Of a stretch of 64,000 bases of DNA, positions 8,259-16,870 are shown in pieces (the stretch's first letter is position 1; each line of letters begins with the position of its first letter). Position numbers and translations under genes: made by a program. This DNA comes from Pseudomonas fluorescens. GTDB taxonomy: Bacteria; Pseudomonadota; Gammaproteobacteria; Pseudomonadales; Pseudomonadaceae. The notes under the pieces were generated by a model that saw nothing but the letters and a program-made list of their open reading frames with translations, did not search any database and had not been told where the DNA came from. The DNA is taken from assembly GCF_902497855.1 (NCBI RefSeq), contig NZ_CABVHU010000009.1, forward strand, positions 1 through 64,000, written 5' to 3'.

Positions 8259-9452
8259 ATGTGGAACAATGCCCCGCTGAATGTTGCCGACTACCGCGAA
8301 CTGGCCCGACGACGCTTGCCGAAAATGGTCTTCGATTACCTCGAAGGGGGTGCCGAAGATGAACAAGGCTTGCAGCACAACCGTGACGTGTTCCAGAACG
8401 TGCGGTTCAAGTCGCGGCGTCTGGTAGATGTCAGCCAGCGCGATCTCTCGACACGATTGTTCGGCAAGCGCCAGGCACTGCCGCTGTTGATCGGCCCCAC
8501 CGGCCTCAATGGCGCGTTGTGGCCCGAGGGTGATCTGGCCCTGGCTCGCGCGGCAAGCCGGGCGGGCATACCTTTCGTGCTGTCCACCGCCTCCAATCTG
8601 TCCATCGAGGAGCTGGCGCGGCGCTGCGATGGTGAGTTGTGGTTCCAGCTATATGTGGTCCACCGCACCCTGGCCGGCCAGATGGTCGCGCGAGCGCTGG
8701 CGGCGGGTTACAAGACCCTGGTGCTGACCACCGACGTCGCAGTCAACGGCTATCGCGAACGCGATTTGCGCAATCGATTCAAGATGCCGATGAGCTACAG
8801 CCCCCGGGTGATGCTCGACGGTTGCCTGCATCCGCGTTGGTCACTGGATCTGCTGCGCCATGGCATGCCAGAGCTGGCCAACTTTGTCAGCAGCGAGGCA
8901 CCCGACCTCGAAGTCCAGGCCGCACTGATGAGCCGGCAGATGGACGCCGGTTTTGATTGGCAGGCGTTGCGCTGGCTGCGTGATATCTGGCCCCACACCT
9001 TGCTGGTCAAAGGCCTGCTGGACGCCGACGATGCCGCTCGATGCATCGCCGAGGGCATCGATGGGGTGATTCTGTCCAACCACGGCGCACGCCAACTCGA
9101 CACCGCCATCTCGCCCTTCGAAGTCCTGGCTGAAACCGTGCGCAAGGTTAGTCGCCCGGTATTGATCGACAGTGGCTTTCGACGGGGCTCCGACATCGTC
9201 AAGGCACTGGCCATGGGCGCCGATGCGGTATTGCTGGGGCGCGCCACTCTGTATGGCCTGGCCGCCCGGGGTGAAGCCGGCGTAGATGAGGTGTTGCGCC
9301 TGCTCAAGGCCGATATCGATCGGACCCTGGCCCATATCGGCTGCCCTGGCGTGGAACAACTGTCGCCCGCCTATCTCGATCCGCCCCCCACGCCTGCACA
9401 GACTGTATCGGCACCCGCCCGGATTCACCCACTGGAACACGCGAGAAAATAA
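8259..9452 (+). CDS. mdlB: (S)-mandelate dehydrogenase, FMN-dependent
   Basis: A 397-residue flavin-dependent alpha-hydroxy-acid dehydrogenase that oxidises (S)-mandelate to benzoylformate and passes electrons to the respiratory chain. It shows LPKMVFDYLEGGAEDE at the N-terminus, GPTGLNGALWPEGDLALARAA, LTTDVAVNGYRERD, the catalytic His275 in SNHGARQLD, and the FMN-phosphate segment DSGFRRGSDIVKALAMGADAVLLGR. The internal stretch around residues 180-220 (SPRVMLDGCLHPRWSLD and following) corresponds to the membrane-anchoring segment of the P. putida enzyme. HGARQ replaces the HGGRQ I recall for P. putida MdlB, a change common in glycolate-oxidase relatives. It lies between mdlC and mdlA with 2 bp to the next gene. 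Confidence 0.95.
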   Translation: MWNNAPLNVADYRELARRRLPKMVFDYLEGGAEDEQGLQHNRDVFQNVRFKSRRLVDVSQRDLSTRLFGKRQALPLLIGPTGLNGALWPEGDLALARAASRAGIPFVLSTASNLSIEELARRCDGELWFQLYVVHRTLAGQMVARALAAGYKTLVLTTDVAVNGYRERDLRNRFKMPMSYSPRVMLDGCLHPRWSLDLLRHGMPELANFVSSEAPDLEVQAALMSRQMDAGFDWQALRWLRDIWPHTLLVKGLLDADDAARCIAEGIDGVILSNHGARQLDTAISPFEVLAETVRKVSRPVLIDSGFRRGSDIVKALAMGADAVLLGRATLYGLAARGEAGVDEVLRLLKADIDRTLAHIGCPGVEQLSPAYLDPPPTPAQTVSAPARIHPLEHARK

Positions 9453-9454
9453 TC

Positions 9455-10534
9455 ATGTCTGCCGTCAAGATCACCGGACTCAAGTCCCGAGCTGTGAATG
9501 TTCCCCTGGCCTATCCGATTCATACCGCCGTCGGCACTGTCGCCACCGCGCCGTTGGTGTTGTTGGACCTGGCTACCGACGCCGGCGTCACCGGGCATGC
9601 CTACCTCTTCGCTTACACACCGTTGGCGCTCAAGCCACTCAAACAGATGGTCGATGACATGGCCAGCCTGATCGTCGATCAGCCGCTGGCACCCAGTGAC
9701 CTGGAACAGCTGCTCAGCCGGCGTTTTTGCCTGCTGGGTTTCACTGGTCTGGTGCGCATGGCTGCCGCGGGTATCGACATGGCGGCCTGGGATGCCCTGG
9801 CCAAGACTCAGGGGCTGCCGTTGGTACAGTGTCTGGGCGGCAGTCTACGAACAGTGAGAAGCTACGACAGCCACAGCCTGGACGGTGAAGCCCTGGCAAC
9901 GTCGCGTGCCGTCAACGCCGCTGAAGCGGGCTTTCGCGGGGTCAAGACCAAGATCGGCTATGCCAGCCTGGCCGAGGATCTGCGGGTCATTCGCAGCATG
10001 CGCCGTGCGGTGGGTGATGACTTCTCGATCATGGTCGATTACAACCAGAGCCTGAGCGTTCCCGAAGCCATCCGCCGGGGTCTGGCCCTGCAGGAAGAAG
10101 GCGTGGCCTGGATCGAAGAGCCGACCCTGCAGTACGACTATCTCGGCCATGCACGCATTCGCGACGCCCTGAATGTGCCGATTCAGATCGGCGAAAACTG
10201 GTTCGGTCCCGAAGAGATGTTCAAGGCAGTAAGTGCAGGTGCCTGCGACCTGGCGATGCCGGACATGATGAAAATCGGTGGTGTTACCGGATGGCTCCGG
10301 GCAAGTGCATTGGCCCAGCAATTCAGCCTGCCGTTGTCCAGCCACTTGTTCCAGGAGTTCAGTGCACACCTGCTGGCGGTCTCCCCCACCGCTGACTGGC
10401 TCGAACGACTGGACATCGCAGGCGCGGTCATCGAGCCGACGCTGACCTTCGAGAACGGGCACGCCGTGATCCCGGACTTGCCGGGTGCCGGGATTGTATG
10501 GCGCGAAGCCCAGATTGACAGGTTCAGTGTCTGA
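9455..10534 (+). CDS. mdlA: mandelate racemase
   Basis: A 359-residue enolase-superfamily enzyme interconverting (R)- and (S)-mandelate, so that both enantiomers reach MdlB. Checking codons gives Lys164 and Lys166 (VKTKIGY), the metal-ligand segments VDYNQS, EEPT and GENW, the Asp of the AMPD segment, His297 in SSHLFQE and Glu317 in DWLERLD. All match the known mandelate racemase active site at the same numbering, which separates it from muconate-cycloisomerase relatives. It is the last gene of mdlCBA and converges with the sigma-54 activator. Confidence 0.96.
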   Translation: MSAVKITGLKSRAVNVPLAYPIHTAVGTVATAPLVLLDLATDAGVTGHAYLFAYTPLALKPLKQMVDDMASLIVDQPLAPSDLEQLLSRRFCLLGFTGLVRMAAAGIDMAAWDALAKTQGLPLVQCLGGSLRTVRSYDSHSLDGEALATSRAVNAAEAGFRGVKTKIGYASLAEDLRVIRSMRRAVGDDFSIMVDYNQSLSVPEAIRRGLALQEEGVAWIEEPTLQYDYLGHARIRDALNVPIQIGENWFGPEEMFKAVSAGACDLAMPDMMKIGGVTGWLRASALAQQFSLPLSSHLFQEFSAHLLAVSPTADWLERLDIAGAVIEPTLTFENGHAVIPDLPGAGIVWREAQIDRFSV

Positions 10535-10551
10535 GGACGCCGACCCGCTTT

Positions 10552-10578
10552 CCTGGCTTCCCAATGACGGTAGCCAGG
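10552..10578. terminator. stem-loop between convergent genes
   Basis: CCTGGCT and AGCCAGG form a 7-bp stem in the 50-bp gap between the ends of mdlA and the sigma-54 regulator. There is no T-run on either side, so intrinsic termination is uncertain. Confidence 0.35.
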
Positions 10579-10584
10579 TAAGCC

Positions 10585-11673
10585 CTACACCTGATCCACA
10601 ACATCCGACTTCGCCGCCGACGCGGTGATCTCTCCGATCTTCTCCAGCCGCGCGCGCACGATGTTCCGGCTGATGCCCAGCAACCTGCCGGTCTGCAATT
10701 GATTACCGTGGCAAAAGCGGTAAGCCGTGCGAAACACGGTCTCCTCGATATGCTCATAGAGGTTGGGCAGGTTGGCTTCGAACAGCGCCGTCAGCGCCGA
10801 CTCAAGATCGATCGGCCCGGGGAGGCTTTGACTGATTTGAACAGGCGCTTCGTTACGGATACCCGAGCTGCGCATGTCCACCAGGTGCAGATCATTGGGT
10901 TGCACCAACTGGTTACGGCACACCAGCAAGGCGTGATGGATGGCGTTTTCCAGCTCGCGGATGTTGCCCGGCCAGCTATGGCCCAAGAGCTTGCGCCCAG
11001 CTTCGGCGCTCAGAGTCGCGCGGTTGTAGCCCAGGCGCAGGCAATGCTCTTCCATGAAAAACTCGGCCAGCGGCATGATGTCCCCCGGTCGTTCGCGCAG
11101 TGCCGGCAAACGGATGGTCGCCACGTGCAGGCGATAGAACAGGTCTTCGCGAAAATGCCCGGCGACCACGGCGTCCGCCAGGTTGACGTTGGTGGCCGCT
11201 ACCAGCCGTACATCGATCGGGATCGGCGTGCGTGAGCCCAGGCGCACCACTTCGCGTTCCTGCAGCACCCGCAGCAGCTTGACCTGCATGTTCAGCGGCA
11301 AGTCGCCGATTTCGTCGAGAAACAGCGTGCCGCCTTCGGCCGCTTCGAACCAGCCGGCCTTGCTGCTGGTGGCGCCGGTGAAGGCGCCTTTCTCATGGCC
11401 AAACAATTCGCTTTCCACCAGGGTTTCGGCAAACGCACCGCAGTTGACCGCCACGAAAGGCGCGTCGCCGCGGCGACTCAAGCGATGGATGTGCCGCGCC
11501 ACCAACTCCTTGCCGGTACCCGTCTCGCCGAAGATCAGTGCATTGGCCTCACTCGGTGCCAGGCGCTCGATGCGTGCCAGCAATTCCTGGGAGCGCGGGT
11601 CTTCGAAGACCAGCACCGTGGCGCGTACTGACTTGGTCAGTTCGCGGGCGTGTGGGTGAGTGATGAGCGACAT
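10585..11673 (-). CDS. SfnR-like sigma-54-dependent transcriptional activator
   Basis: A 362-residue bacterial enhancer-binding protein without an N-terminal receiver domain. The AAA+ domain begins almost at once: Walker A GETGTGKE at residues 49-56, the sigma-54 contact loop GAFTGA at 96-101, Walker B GGTLFLDEIGDLP, and a C-terminal Fis-type helix-turn-helix near residues 325-348 (GRLLGISRNIVRARLEKIGEI). Length and layout resemble SfnR, which activates sulfone and sulfonate use under sulfur limitation in P. putida. Sigma-54 -24/-12 promoter matches at 14513, 15034 and 26741 make these neighbours likely targets. With no sensory domain, activity is probably set by its own expression level; that is inference. 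Confidence 0.88.
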   Translation of the reverse strand: MSLITHPHARELTKSVRATVLVFEDPRSQELLARIERLAPSEANALIFGETGTGKELVARHIHRLSRRGDAPFVAVNCGAFAETLVESELFGHEKGAFTGATSSKAGWFEAAEGGTLFLDEIGDLPLNMQVKLLRVLQEREVVRLGSRTPIPIDVRLVAATNVNLADAVVAGHFREDLFYRLHVATIRLPALRERPGDIMPLAEFFMEEHCLRLGYNRATLSAEAGRKLLGHSWPGNIRELENAIHHALLVCRNQLVQPNDLHLVDMRSSGIRNEAPVQISQSLPGPIDLESALTALFEANLPNLYEHIEETVFRTAYRFCHGNQLQTGRLLGISRNIVRARLEKIGEITASAAKSDVVDQV

Positions 11674-11828
11674 GAGCGGCTATCCGGAGCGAGAGAATAA
11701 TCCCATAGTGACGTATATTTTTATATTCAAACAATCATAAAAATTCATTTATATAGTCCTTAAAGAAATATCAGTTTTTTGTCGGTGAATAGGCCACAGC
11801 CCCCGCCAGCCCGGGCCAGTAGCGCTCC

Positions 11829-11860
11829 GGAGGGACTGCTGCTCCAGCAACAATCCCTCC
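11829..11860. terminator. two-step stem-loop
   Basis: GGAGGGA (11829-11835) pairs with TCCCTCC (11854-11860), and an inner TGCTG/CAGCA can extend the hairpin. There is no T-run. It may act as a transcript end or stability element downstream of the TonB receptor gene. Confidence 0.4.
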
Positions 11861-11877
11861 GCAAAATCGTTGCCCCC

Positions 11878-11967
11878 TGTAGGAGCTGGCTTGCCAGCAA
11901 AAGCGTCCGTTCAGCGATAAAATATGTCGACTGACCCAACGCCTTCGCTGGCAAGCCAGCTCCTACA
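11878..11967. repeat. inverted pair of Pseudomonas REP elements
   Basis: TGTAGGAGCTGGCTTGCCAGC (starting 11878) recurs as GCTGGCAAGCCAGCTCCTACA (ending 11967) in opposite orientation, with flanking AAAAGCG and CGCCTTC sides. Each arm contains its own GCTGGC/GCCAGC palindrome, and the pair resembles the two-REP (BIME-like) arrangement common between Pseudomonas genes. It lies downstream of the TonB receptor gene. Confidence 0.75.
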
Positions 11968-12031
11968 GATCGCGGGGGTGTTCGGGTTTACGTCTTTGTC
12001 AGTGAACAGCACCATCGCCACAGCAGCCAAT

Positions 12032-14449
12032 TCAGAAATTGATCGTGGTCTGCAGGCCAAAAGTCCGCGGCGCCACATAGGACGTCGGATACACCCCACG
12101 CTGGTTGACGATCTGCGACAGCACCTTGTTGGACTGGTCGGTAAGGTTGTTGACGAACCCCGTGACCTGCCATTTCCTGCTGGGCGCCTGATAGGTGACG
12201 CGGGCGTTGCCGGTCCAGTAGTCCGGGGTTTCCTGAACCGGATCTTCCTGCACCGTGGCGTTGTGATAGATGTGGCTGCGATAGGCCCAGTCGGTACCGA
12301 GGATGACTTGGCCACCGACGGCGAGCGGAATCCGGTAGTCGGTATCGAAGCGGAACGAGGTTTGCGGTGTGCGGTAGAACTTGTTTCCGCTGGCATCCAG
12401 GGCTACGCCGCCAATGGTGTATTCGAAGTTGGTGTACTCGGCGTGCAGCAGCCCGAGGCTGGTGGTGACCCGCCAGAACTCGGTGGGCAACGCTTCGACC
12501 TCGAACTCGACCCCCTTGACCTTGCCGTCGGAACTGCCGGCGGTGCTGGTAATCGTGGTGCCCGGCACCTGCTGCTGGATATTGAGCTGCAGGTCCTTGA
12601 TGTCGTAATAGAACAGCGACACGTTGGCGTTCAGGCGCCCGCCGAGCCAGCTGGTCTTGAGTCCCAGTTCGTAATCGGTAAGGGTTTCCGGATCGGTTTC
12701 AATGATGGCCTGGTTGACGATGGCCTGGTTGAAACCGCCGGAGCGAAAGCCGGTGGCGATCCGCGCATAGCCGAGAATGTCGTCGGTAAAACGATATTCA
12801 GGGGTGATGTCCCAGGTGGTCTGGCTCCAGTCGGCATCCTTGCTCAATGACAGCGGCGCGACCAGCCCGGTACCCGTGACCGAGTCCGGGGTGCCACCAG
12901 GTTGCGTGACGACCACCAGGTTCTGGTTGGCGGGGGTGTCCTGGACCGTCAGGGTGGTTTCGGTAATGTCCTTGGATTCCCAGGTCTGGCGCAGGCCCAG
13001 GGTCAATGCCGCACGGTCGGTGAAGCGGAACTTGGTGTTGCCGAACAGAGCGAAACTCTTCGCGTCCTGATCCCAGGAACTGCTGCTGTACTGCTCCTGG
13101 GTGGTGCCGCTCTTGAAGCGGATCGCGCGGGTGTCGCTGTCGGCCTGCAAGTCGTAGTAATAGGCACCGAGCATCCAGGTCAGGCGCTGATCCGCCGGCG
13201 AGCTCAAGCGCAGCTCCTGGGTGAACTGGCGGGACGAGGTATCGCCCAGGGTGCTGGTCTGGTCGAGCAGGGTTCCCGGCGGCACTCCGGCACGCACATC
13301 GGTGTCGCCATCGCCGTGGCTGAACGCGGTGATCGAGGTCAGGGTGTTCTCTTCCAGGTACCAGTTCAATTTGAGGCTGAGGCCGACCTGGGTGCTTTCG
13401 CCGGTACTCTTGCCGCCCCAGAAATCGCTGCGGTTGTCCGGATCGTCGCCGTAGGGCGGAACATAGGCTCCCCCACCCTGGCGAATGACTCCGTTGGGGT
13501 TGGGCGTGGTGACGTTGTTGACGCTGGTGGCGCCGACCAGGAAGTTCGGCGGGTTGCCGGTGTGCAGTTCCCGCACGTTCAGGCTCAGCAGCGCATCAAG
13601 GTTGTCGCCGAAATTGCCGAGGAGCTGGAAGCGACCGTTGAAATCTTCCAGCTCCGGTCCGGTTTCATCGGTGACGATGTTGTCCGCCCAGCCATCGCCC
13701 TTTTCATAATAAATCGCCGCGCGGCCGGCCAGCTTGTCGTCGACCAGTGCTCCGCCACTGGCGGCCTCGAGGGTTCGCTTGCCGTAGCTGCCGATGCCCA
13801 GCTTGGTGTAGCCACTGTTTTCGAAAGTCGGTTTCTTCGAGATAAAATGGATCGCACCGCCAGTGTTGTTCTTGCCCCACAAGGTGCCTTGGGGACCGCG
13901 CAAGACTTCGACCCGCTCCAGGTCGAACAGCGGGAAATTCTGATCCCCCTGCAGGCCAATCACCACTTCATCGACGTAGATCGACAGCGGCCCTTCCTGG
14001 TTCGCGTTGGGGTCGTTGGTGCCGATCCCGCGCAGGAACCAGCGCGGCTTGCCGGTACGTCCGCCGGTATTGCTGCTGGATTGCGCCGACAGGTTGGGCG
14101 CCAGGCGCTCGATATCGGTCGAGGTGGTGATGTCTTTATCACGGATGGCCTCACCGGAAATCGCAGTGATCGGGATCGGTACGTCCTTGATTTTCTCCGA
14201 GCGTTTCTGTGCGGTGACCACTACCGTATCGAGCTGATCGTCCTGACCGCCGACCTGTGGGTTCTGCTCGGTGCCGGCCTTGGCCGCAGGTTGCGCGGCG
14301 AAGGCCGAACCGGCCAGCAGACTGGCCGCAAGACCACCGATGCATGCGTGGGAGACGGCCTGAGCCAGCGTTTTCTTGAAATAATGCGAAGTGTCCGGAG
14401 CGAGCAAAGCAGCGCGGGCTTTGCTCCTTTGTATAGTCAGGCGCGACAT
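12032..14449 (-). CDS. TonB-dependent outer membrane receptor
   Basis: An 805-residue ligand-gated outer membrane receptor energised by TonB-ExbBD. It has an extended N-region (about 35 residues), a hydrophobic segment IGGLAASLLAGSAFA with a signal-peptidase site near residue 52, and a TonB-box-like DTVVVTAQKR near residue 73. The plug domain contains the conserved region IERLAPNLSAQSS to VEVLRGPQGTLWGKNNTGGAIHFISKKP, followed by a 22-strand-type barrel ending in INF. It is divergent from the first DszB-like gene, and a sigma-54-type promoter lies 64 bp before its start. The ligand is probably an organosulfur compound rather than a siderophore, judged only from context. AAGGAAA lies before the ATG. 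Confidence 0.9.
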   Translation of the reverse strand: MSRLTIQRSKARAALLAPDTSHYFKKTLAQAVSHACIGGLAASLLAGSAFAAQPAAKAGTEQNPQVGGQDDQLDTVVVTAQKRSEKIKDVPIPITAISGEAIRDKDITTSTDIERLAPNLSAQSSSNTGGRTGKPRWFLRGIGTNDPNANQEGPLSIYVDEVVIGLQGDQNFPLFDLERVEVLRGPQGTLWGKNNTGGAIHFISKKPTFENSGYTKLGIGSYGKRTLEAASGGALVDDKLAGRAAIYYEKGDGWADNIVTDETGPELEDFNGRFQLLGNFGDNLDALLSLNVRELHTGNPPNFLVGATSVNNVTTPNPNGVIRQGGGAYVPPYGDDPDNRSDFWGGKSTGESTQVGLSLKLNWYLEENTLTSITAFSHGDGDTDVRAGVPPGTLLDQTSTLGDTSSRQFTQELRLSSPADQRLTWMLGAYYYDLQADSDTRAIRFKSGTTQEQYSSSSWDQDAKSFALFGNTKFRFTDRAALTLGLRQTWESKDITETTLTVQDTPANQNLVVVTQPGGTPDSVTGTGLVAPLSLSKDADWSQTTWDITPEYRFTDDILGYARIATGFRSGGFNQAIVNQAIIETDPETLTDYELGLKTSWLGGRLNANVSLFYYDIKDLQLNIQQQVPGTTITSTAGSSDGKVKGVEFEVEALPTEFWRVTTSLGLLHAEYTNFEYTIGGVALDASGNKFYRTPQTSFRFDTDYRIPLAVGGQVILGTDWAYRSHIYHNATVQEDPVQETPDYWTGNARVTYQAPSRKWQVTGFVNNLTDQSNKVLSQIVNQRGVYPTSYVAPRTFGLQTTINF

Positions 14450-14512
14450 TAAGTATTTCCTTTGCAGGCACAGGCAGTTGAAGGGTCTGATAATTAAACT
14501 CGAACTTTAAAT

Positions 14513-14528
14513 AGCAGAAACTGTGCCA
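14513..14528 (-). promoter_or_regulatory. sigma-54 promoter of the TonB receptor
   Basis: On the - strand this reads TGGCACAGTTTCTGCT. It matches the -24/-12 consensus TGGCACG-N4-TTGCW with GG and GC exactly ten bases apart, one mismatch in the -12 element and one at the base after TGGCAC. It lies 64 bp upstream of the receptor ATG. Confidence 0.65.
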
Positions 14529-14797
14529 TCTGCTTTTGATGACCTGGAACCCACGCGGCGCTTGAAAGAACGAGCAAAAGCTTCCACAAGTTCATCGCAC
14601 TTAATGTTGCAAGCCAGGCAACTCGCTGCTGTTTGACTGCTGATTCCCCAGCACCTTACGACCTTGAGTTTTTTCCTTCCTATAAACAGCCGATTCCTAC
14701 AACCGACGAACTGCGACATTTAAAGATAAGCTAATAACCAAACCCACAAGATCGCCAAAACCCCGTATTTGCTCGCGCCGCAGCCTGCTGCTTGTGG

Positions 14798-14846
14798 GCT
14801 GCCTGCCTGGCAGCAATCGCTTTCGCAAAGTGCTGCCCATGCAGCA
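14798..14846. promoter_or_regulatory. paired inverted repeats, candidate activator-binding sites
   Basis: GCTGCC-N5-GGCAGC (14798-14814) and TGCTGC-N4-GCAGCA (14831-14846) are two perfect 6-bp inverted repeats, 16 bases apart and about 190-235 bp upstream of the sigma-54 site at 15034. Enhancer sites for such activators usually lie 80-200 bp upstream. Binding is inferred. Confidence 0.4.
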
Positions 14847-15033
14847 GTGTCTCCCCAGGCCGAGCAATAATCCGCCGGCATTCTTATCCACCCCTTCTAA
14901 AACCAGCGCGGCTCTTTCCCCTCCTTTAAAAACCTAAAGGTCTTAATACACGGGCTTTCTGCGTACTTACAACGGCATCTAACAACAATAAATATTTAGC
15001 ATCAGGCAAACAGACAACCTGCATTGAAAAGTT

Positions 15034-15049
15034 TGGCATGGAGTGTGCT
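15034..15049 (+). promoter_or_regulatory. sigma-54 promoter of the first DszB-like gene
   Basis: TGGCATGGAGTGTGCT matches TGGCACG-N4-TTGCW with the correct GG-to-GC spacing and one mismatch in each half. It lies 47 bp before the ATG at 15096, so transcription would start near 15061. Confidence 0.6.
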
Positions 15050-15095
15050 CTAGTGATTAACGTCACTCTTCAACCCCCTTACTCGAGGACGATTC

Positions 15096-16145
15096 ATGAG
15101 CACTTCCACCCCCCCTGTAAAGTTGTTCTATACCCGGTGCGGTGCTGCCACTGCCTCGGCACTGGCGATCCGCAAAAACTGGCTGCAACAAGCGTTCGCC
15201 GGCCCGGGAACCGAGCTGCATTCCCTGCGCGATTCGGACAGCCTGGCGGTGCGCAACGCCCACTACCATCACCAGCAGAGCGGGCTGTTTCGCGAAGGTG
15301 GCAACATCCCGCCGATCTGGGCCAAAGGCAGTGGCCAGGACACTGTGGTCGTCGGCATCACCTGGCTCGATGAGTACCAGGGCATCCTCACCCGCGCCGA
15401 CAGTGGCATCCGCGAGATCGCTGACCTCAAAGGCAAACGCCTCGGCGTGCCACTGCACAACAACGCGGTGATCGACTTCCAGCGCGGTGCCGCCCAGCAC
15501 GGCTTTGCCACAGCCCTGACACTGGCCGGCCTGAGCCCTGACGACGCGACCTTCGTCGACCTCCAGGCGCCGAGCTACGACAGCGAAGACGGCCCGCGGA
15601 AAATTCGCGAGGAGCGGCCGGACGTGGCGATCGAAGCCCTGGAAAACGGTAGCGTGGATGCGATCTTCCTGCGCTTTGCCCGGGGTTATCGCCTGTCCCA
15701 GGACCCGCGCTTCCACCAGCTGATCAACATCAACGAACTGCAGGATCCGCTGCTGCGGGTCAACAACGGCACACCACGCCCGATCACCGTCGACCGGCTG
15801 TTCCTCGAGCAGCACCCGGAGCTGGTGGTGCGTTACCTGGCTGTGCTGCTGCGCACCGCCGAATGGGCCGCCGCCCATCACGAGGAAGTGGTGCAACTGC
15901 TGATCCCGGAAGACCGCAACGCCACGCCGGCCGAAGTCCTCGGCTCCCACGGCCCGGACGTGCACCTGTCGTTCACGCCCAAACTGACTCCCGAGTACAT
16001 CGAAGGCCTGACCGTGCAGAAAAATTTCCTGCGCGACTGGGGCTACCTCAAGGCTGATTTCGAGGTCAGCGACTGGATCGTCAGCGGCCCGCTGGAGCAG
16101 GCGCAGCAACTCGTCGCCCGGGAAAAAGCCGACGCCGCCGCCTGA
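15096..16145 (+). CDS. DszB-like desulfinase homologue (SsuA fold, cytoplasmic)
   Basis: A 349-residue protein with the periplasmic-binding-protein fold shared by SsuA/NMT1 and by the desulfinase DszB, which cleaves an aryl sulfinate to sulfite. No signal peptide is present, so it should be cytoplasmic, which argues against a transport role. The DszB catalytic triad (Cys27, His60, Arg70) appears to be kept as Cys15 in FYTRCGAAT, His56 in RNAHYHHQ and Arg66 in LFREGGNIPPIW; the His-to-Arg spacing of ten matches DszB. Its context is a flavin monooxygenase, an ABC importer and sigma-54 control. Release of sulfite from an alkyl or aryl sulfinate is the best inference; an automated pipeline would probably call it an ABC substrate-binding protein. 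Confidence 0.7.
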   Translation: MSTSTPPVKLFYTRCGAATASALAIRKNWLQQAFAGPGTELHSLRDSDSLAVRNAHYHHQQSGLFREGGNIPPIWAKGSGQDTVVVGITWLDEYQGILTRADSGIREIADLKGKRLGVPLHNNAVIDFQRGAAQHGFATALTLAGLSPDDATFVDLQAPSYDSEDGPRKIREERPDVAIEALENGSVDAIFLRFARGYRLSQDPRFHQLININELQDPLLRVNNGTPRPITVDRLFLEQHPELVVRYLAVLLRTAEWAAAHHEEVVQLLIPEDRNATPAEVLGSHGPDVHLSFTPKLTPEYIEGLTVQKNFLRDWGYLKADFEVSDWIVSGPLEQAQQLVAREKADAAA

Positions 16146-16183
16146 AACCTTACTTACGCCTCTACCTGATCTGGAGATCCACC

Positions 16184-16858
16184 ATGTCCGCTTTCGAAAC
16201 CACCACTGACATCGACCTGGTCGCCTACATCGACCAGGCCCGGGCCGATGCCGTCCACGCCTTTGAAACCCTGCGCGAGAACGGCACCCTGTCCGCCAGC
16301 CTGACCTTCCACATCTCCCATCGCATTCCCGGTACCGACCAGTTGCTGGGGATCCGTTTCCCCGGTGGCCTGGCGCGCGACCAGGCGCCGAAAGTCAGCG
16401 TCTCGGCGTTTTCGGAAAGCCCCGGCTCGCTGATCAACGAAGCGCGGCTGGAAGCCGACACCGTGATCCATGTGCACACCGCCTGGCTGTCCGCCTGGTC
16501 GCTGGCCCACAAGCCGTTCCCGATCCTTTATGTGGCCGCCGCACGACACCTTCTGGCACGGGAAATCCCCAATCATCTGGAACGCACCCGCAGCCCGCTG
16601 GAAGTCATCCGCGAGCGTCTCGACCAGCACCCGGAACTGGCACCACCGCCGGCCCTGCTGGAATCCAATGGCGGTGCCAACTTCTGGGGCACGGGCATCC
16701 TGAAGACTGCCGAGACCATCCTCTTCGTCGAAGAGGCCGCGCGCTTCCAGGCAATTGCCGAGCAGCTCGGCGGCGCCCAGGTGTACACCCCGGGCGCCCT
16801 GGAACTGCAATGGAAACGCACCGGCCTGCTGGAGAAATCCAAAGCCTTTACCGGCTGA
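16184..16858 (+). CDS. class II aldolase/adducin-family protein
   Basis: A 224-residue protein of the class II aldolase/adducin fold, whose members use a His-bound divalent metal for aldol cleavage or related chemistry on small phosphates or hydroxy acids. The metal-binding motif appears as IHVHTAW with His96 and His98, preceded by the phosphate-side-type loop SESPGSLINEARLEAD. It starts 38 bp after the first DszB-like gene with a GGAGATCCACC ribosome site and is probably co-transcribed. The substrate is unknown. In this setting it may process the carbon skeleton after sulfur removal. The 130 bp that follow carry three perfect hairpins. Confidence 0.75.
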   Translation: MSAFETTTDIDLVAYIDQARADAVHAFETLRENGTLSASLTFHISHRIPGTDQLLGIRFPGGLARDQAPKVSVSAFSESPGSLINEARLEADTVIHVHTAWLSAWSLAHKPFPILYVAAARHLLAREIPNHLERTRSPLEVIRERLDQHPELAPPPALLESNGGANFWGTGILKTAETILFVEEAARFQAIAEQLGGAQVYTPGALELQWKRTGLLEKSKAFTG

Positions 16859-16870
16859 ATCGGCGGATCC

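Larger units (their letters stand above)
11674..12031. other. 358-bp gap with promoter-side AT-rich tract and hairpins
   Basis: This stretch separates the divergent-promoter side of the sigma-54 activator from the end of the TonB receptor. About 11690-11780 is AT-rich and probably holds the activator promoter. The rest carries the stem-loop at 11829-11860 and the REP pair at 11878-11967. No supported gene was seen; the short frames here read through the REP palindromes. Confidence 0.6.
14450..15095. other. 646-bp divergent regulatory region
   Basis: A gene-free stretch between the TonB receptor and the first DszB-like gene. It contains opposed sigma-54 promoter matches near each end (14513-14528 and 15034-15049) and several inverted repeats between them: GTTGC/GCAAC at 14606-14622, GCTGCC/GGCAGC at 14798-14814, and TGCTGC/GCAGCA at 14831-14846. 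Two short - strand frames occur here but lack ribosome sites and protein-like composition. The layout suits a shared enhancer for one activator. Confidence 0.6.

Noticed and set aside
11924..12850. 308-residue + strand frame across the end of the TonB receptor
   Set aside because: It begins inside the REP repeat and is the complement of a well-supported receptor gene.
12902..14452. 516-residue + strand frame opposite the TonB receptor
   Set aside because: It is Gly/Val/Arg-rich with no domains or ribosome site and mirrors receptor coding sequence; a shadow caused by high GC.
14507..14891. two short - strand frames in the 646-bp divergent region
   Set aside because: No ribosome site, biased composition, and they overlap the sigma-54 promoter and the inverted repeats.
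15096..16145. reading the DszB-like proteins as ordinary ABC substrate-binding proteins
   Set aside because: All three lack signal peptides, and two keep the DszB Cys-His-Arg with matching spacing. Transport roles cannot be fully excluded.
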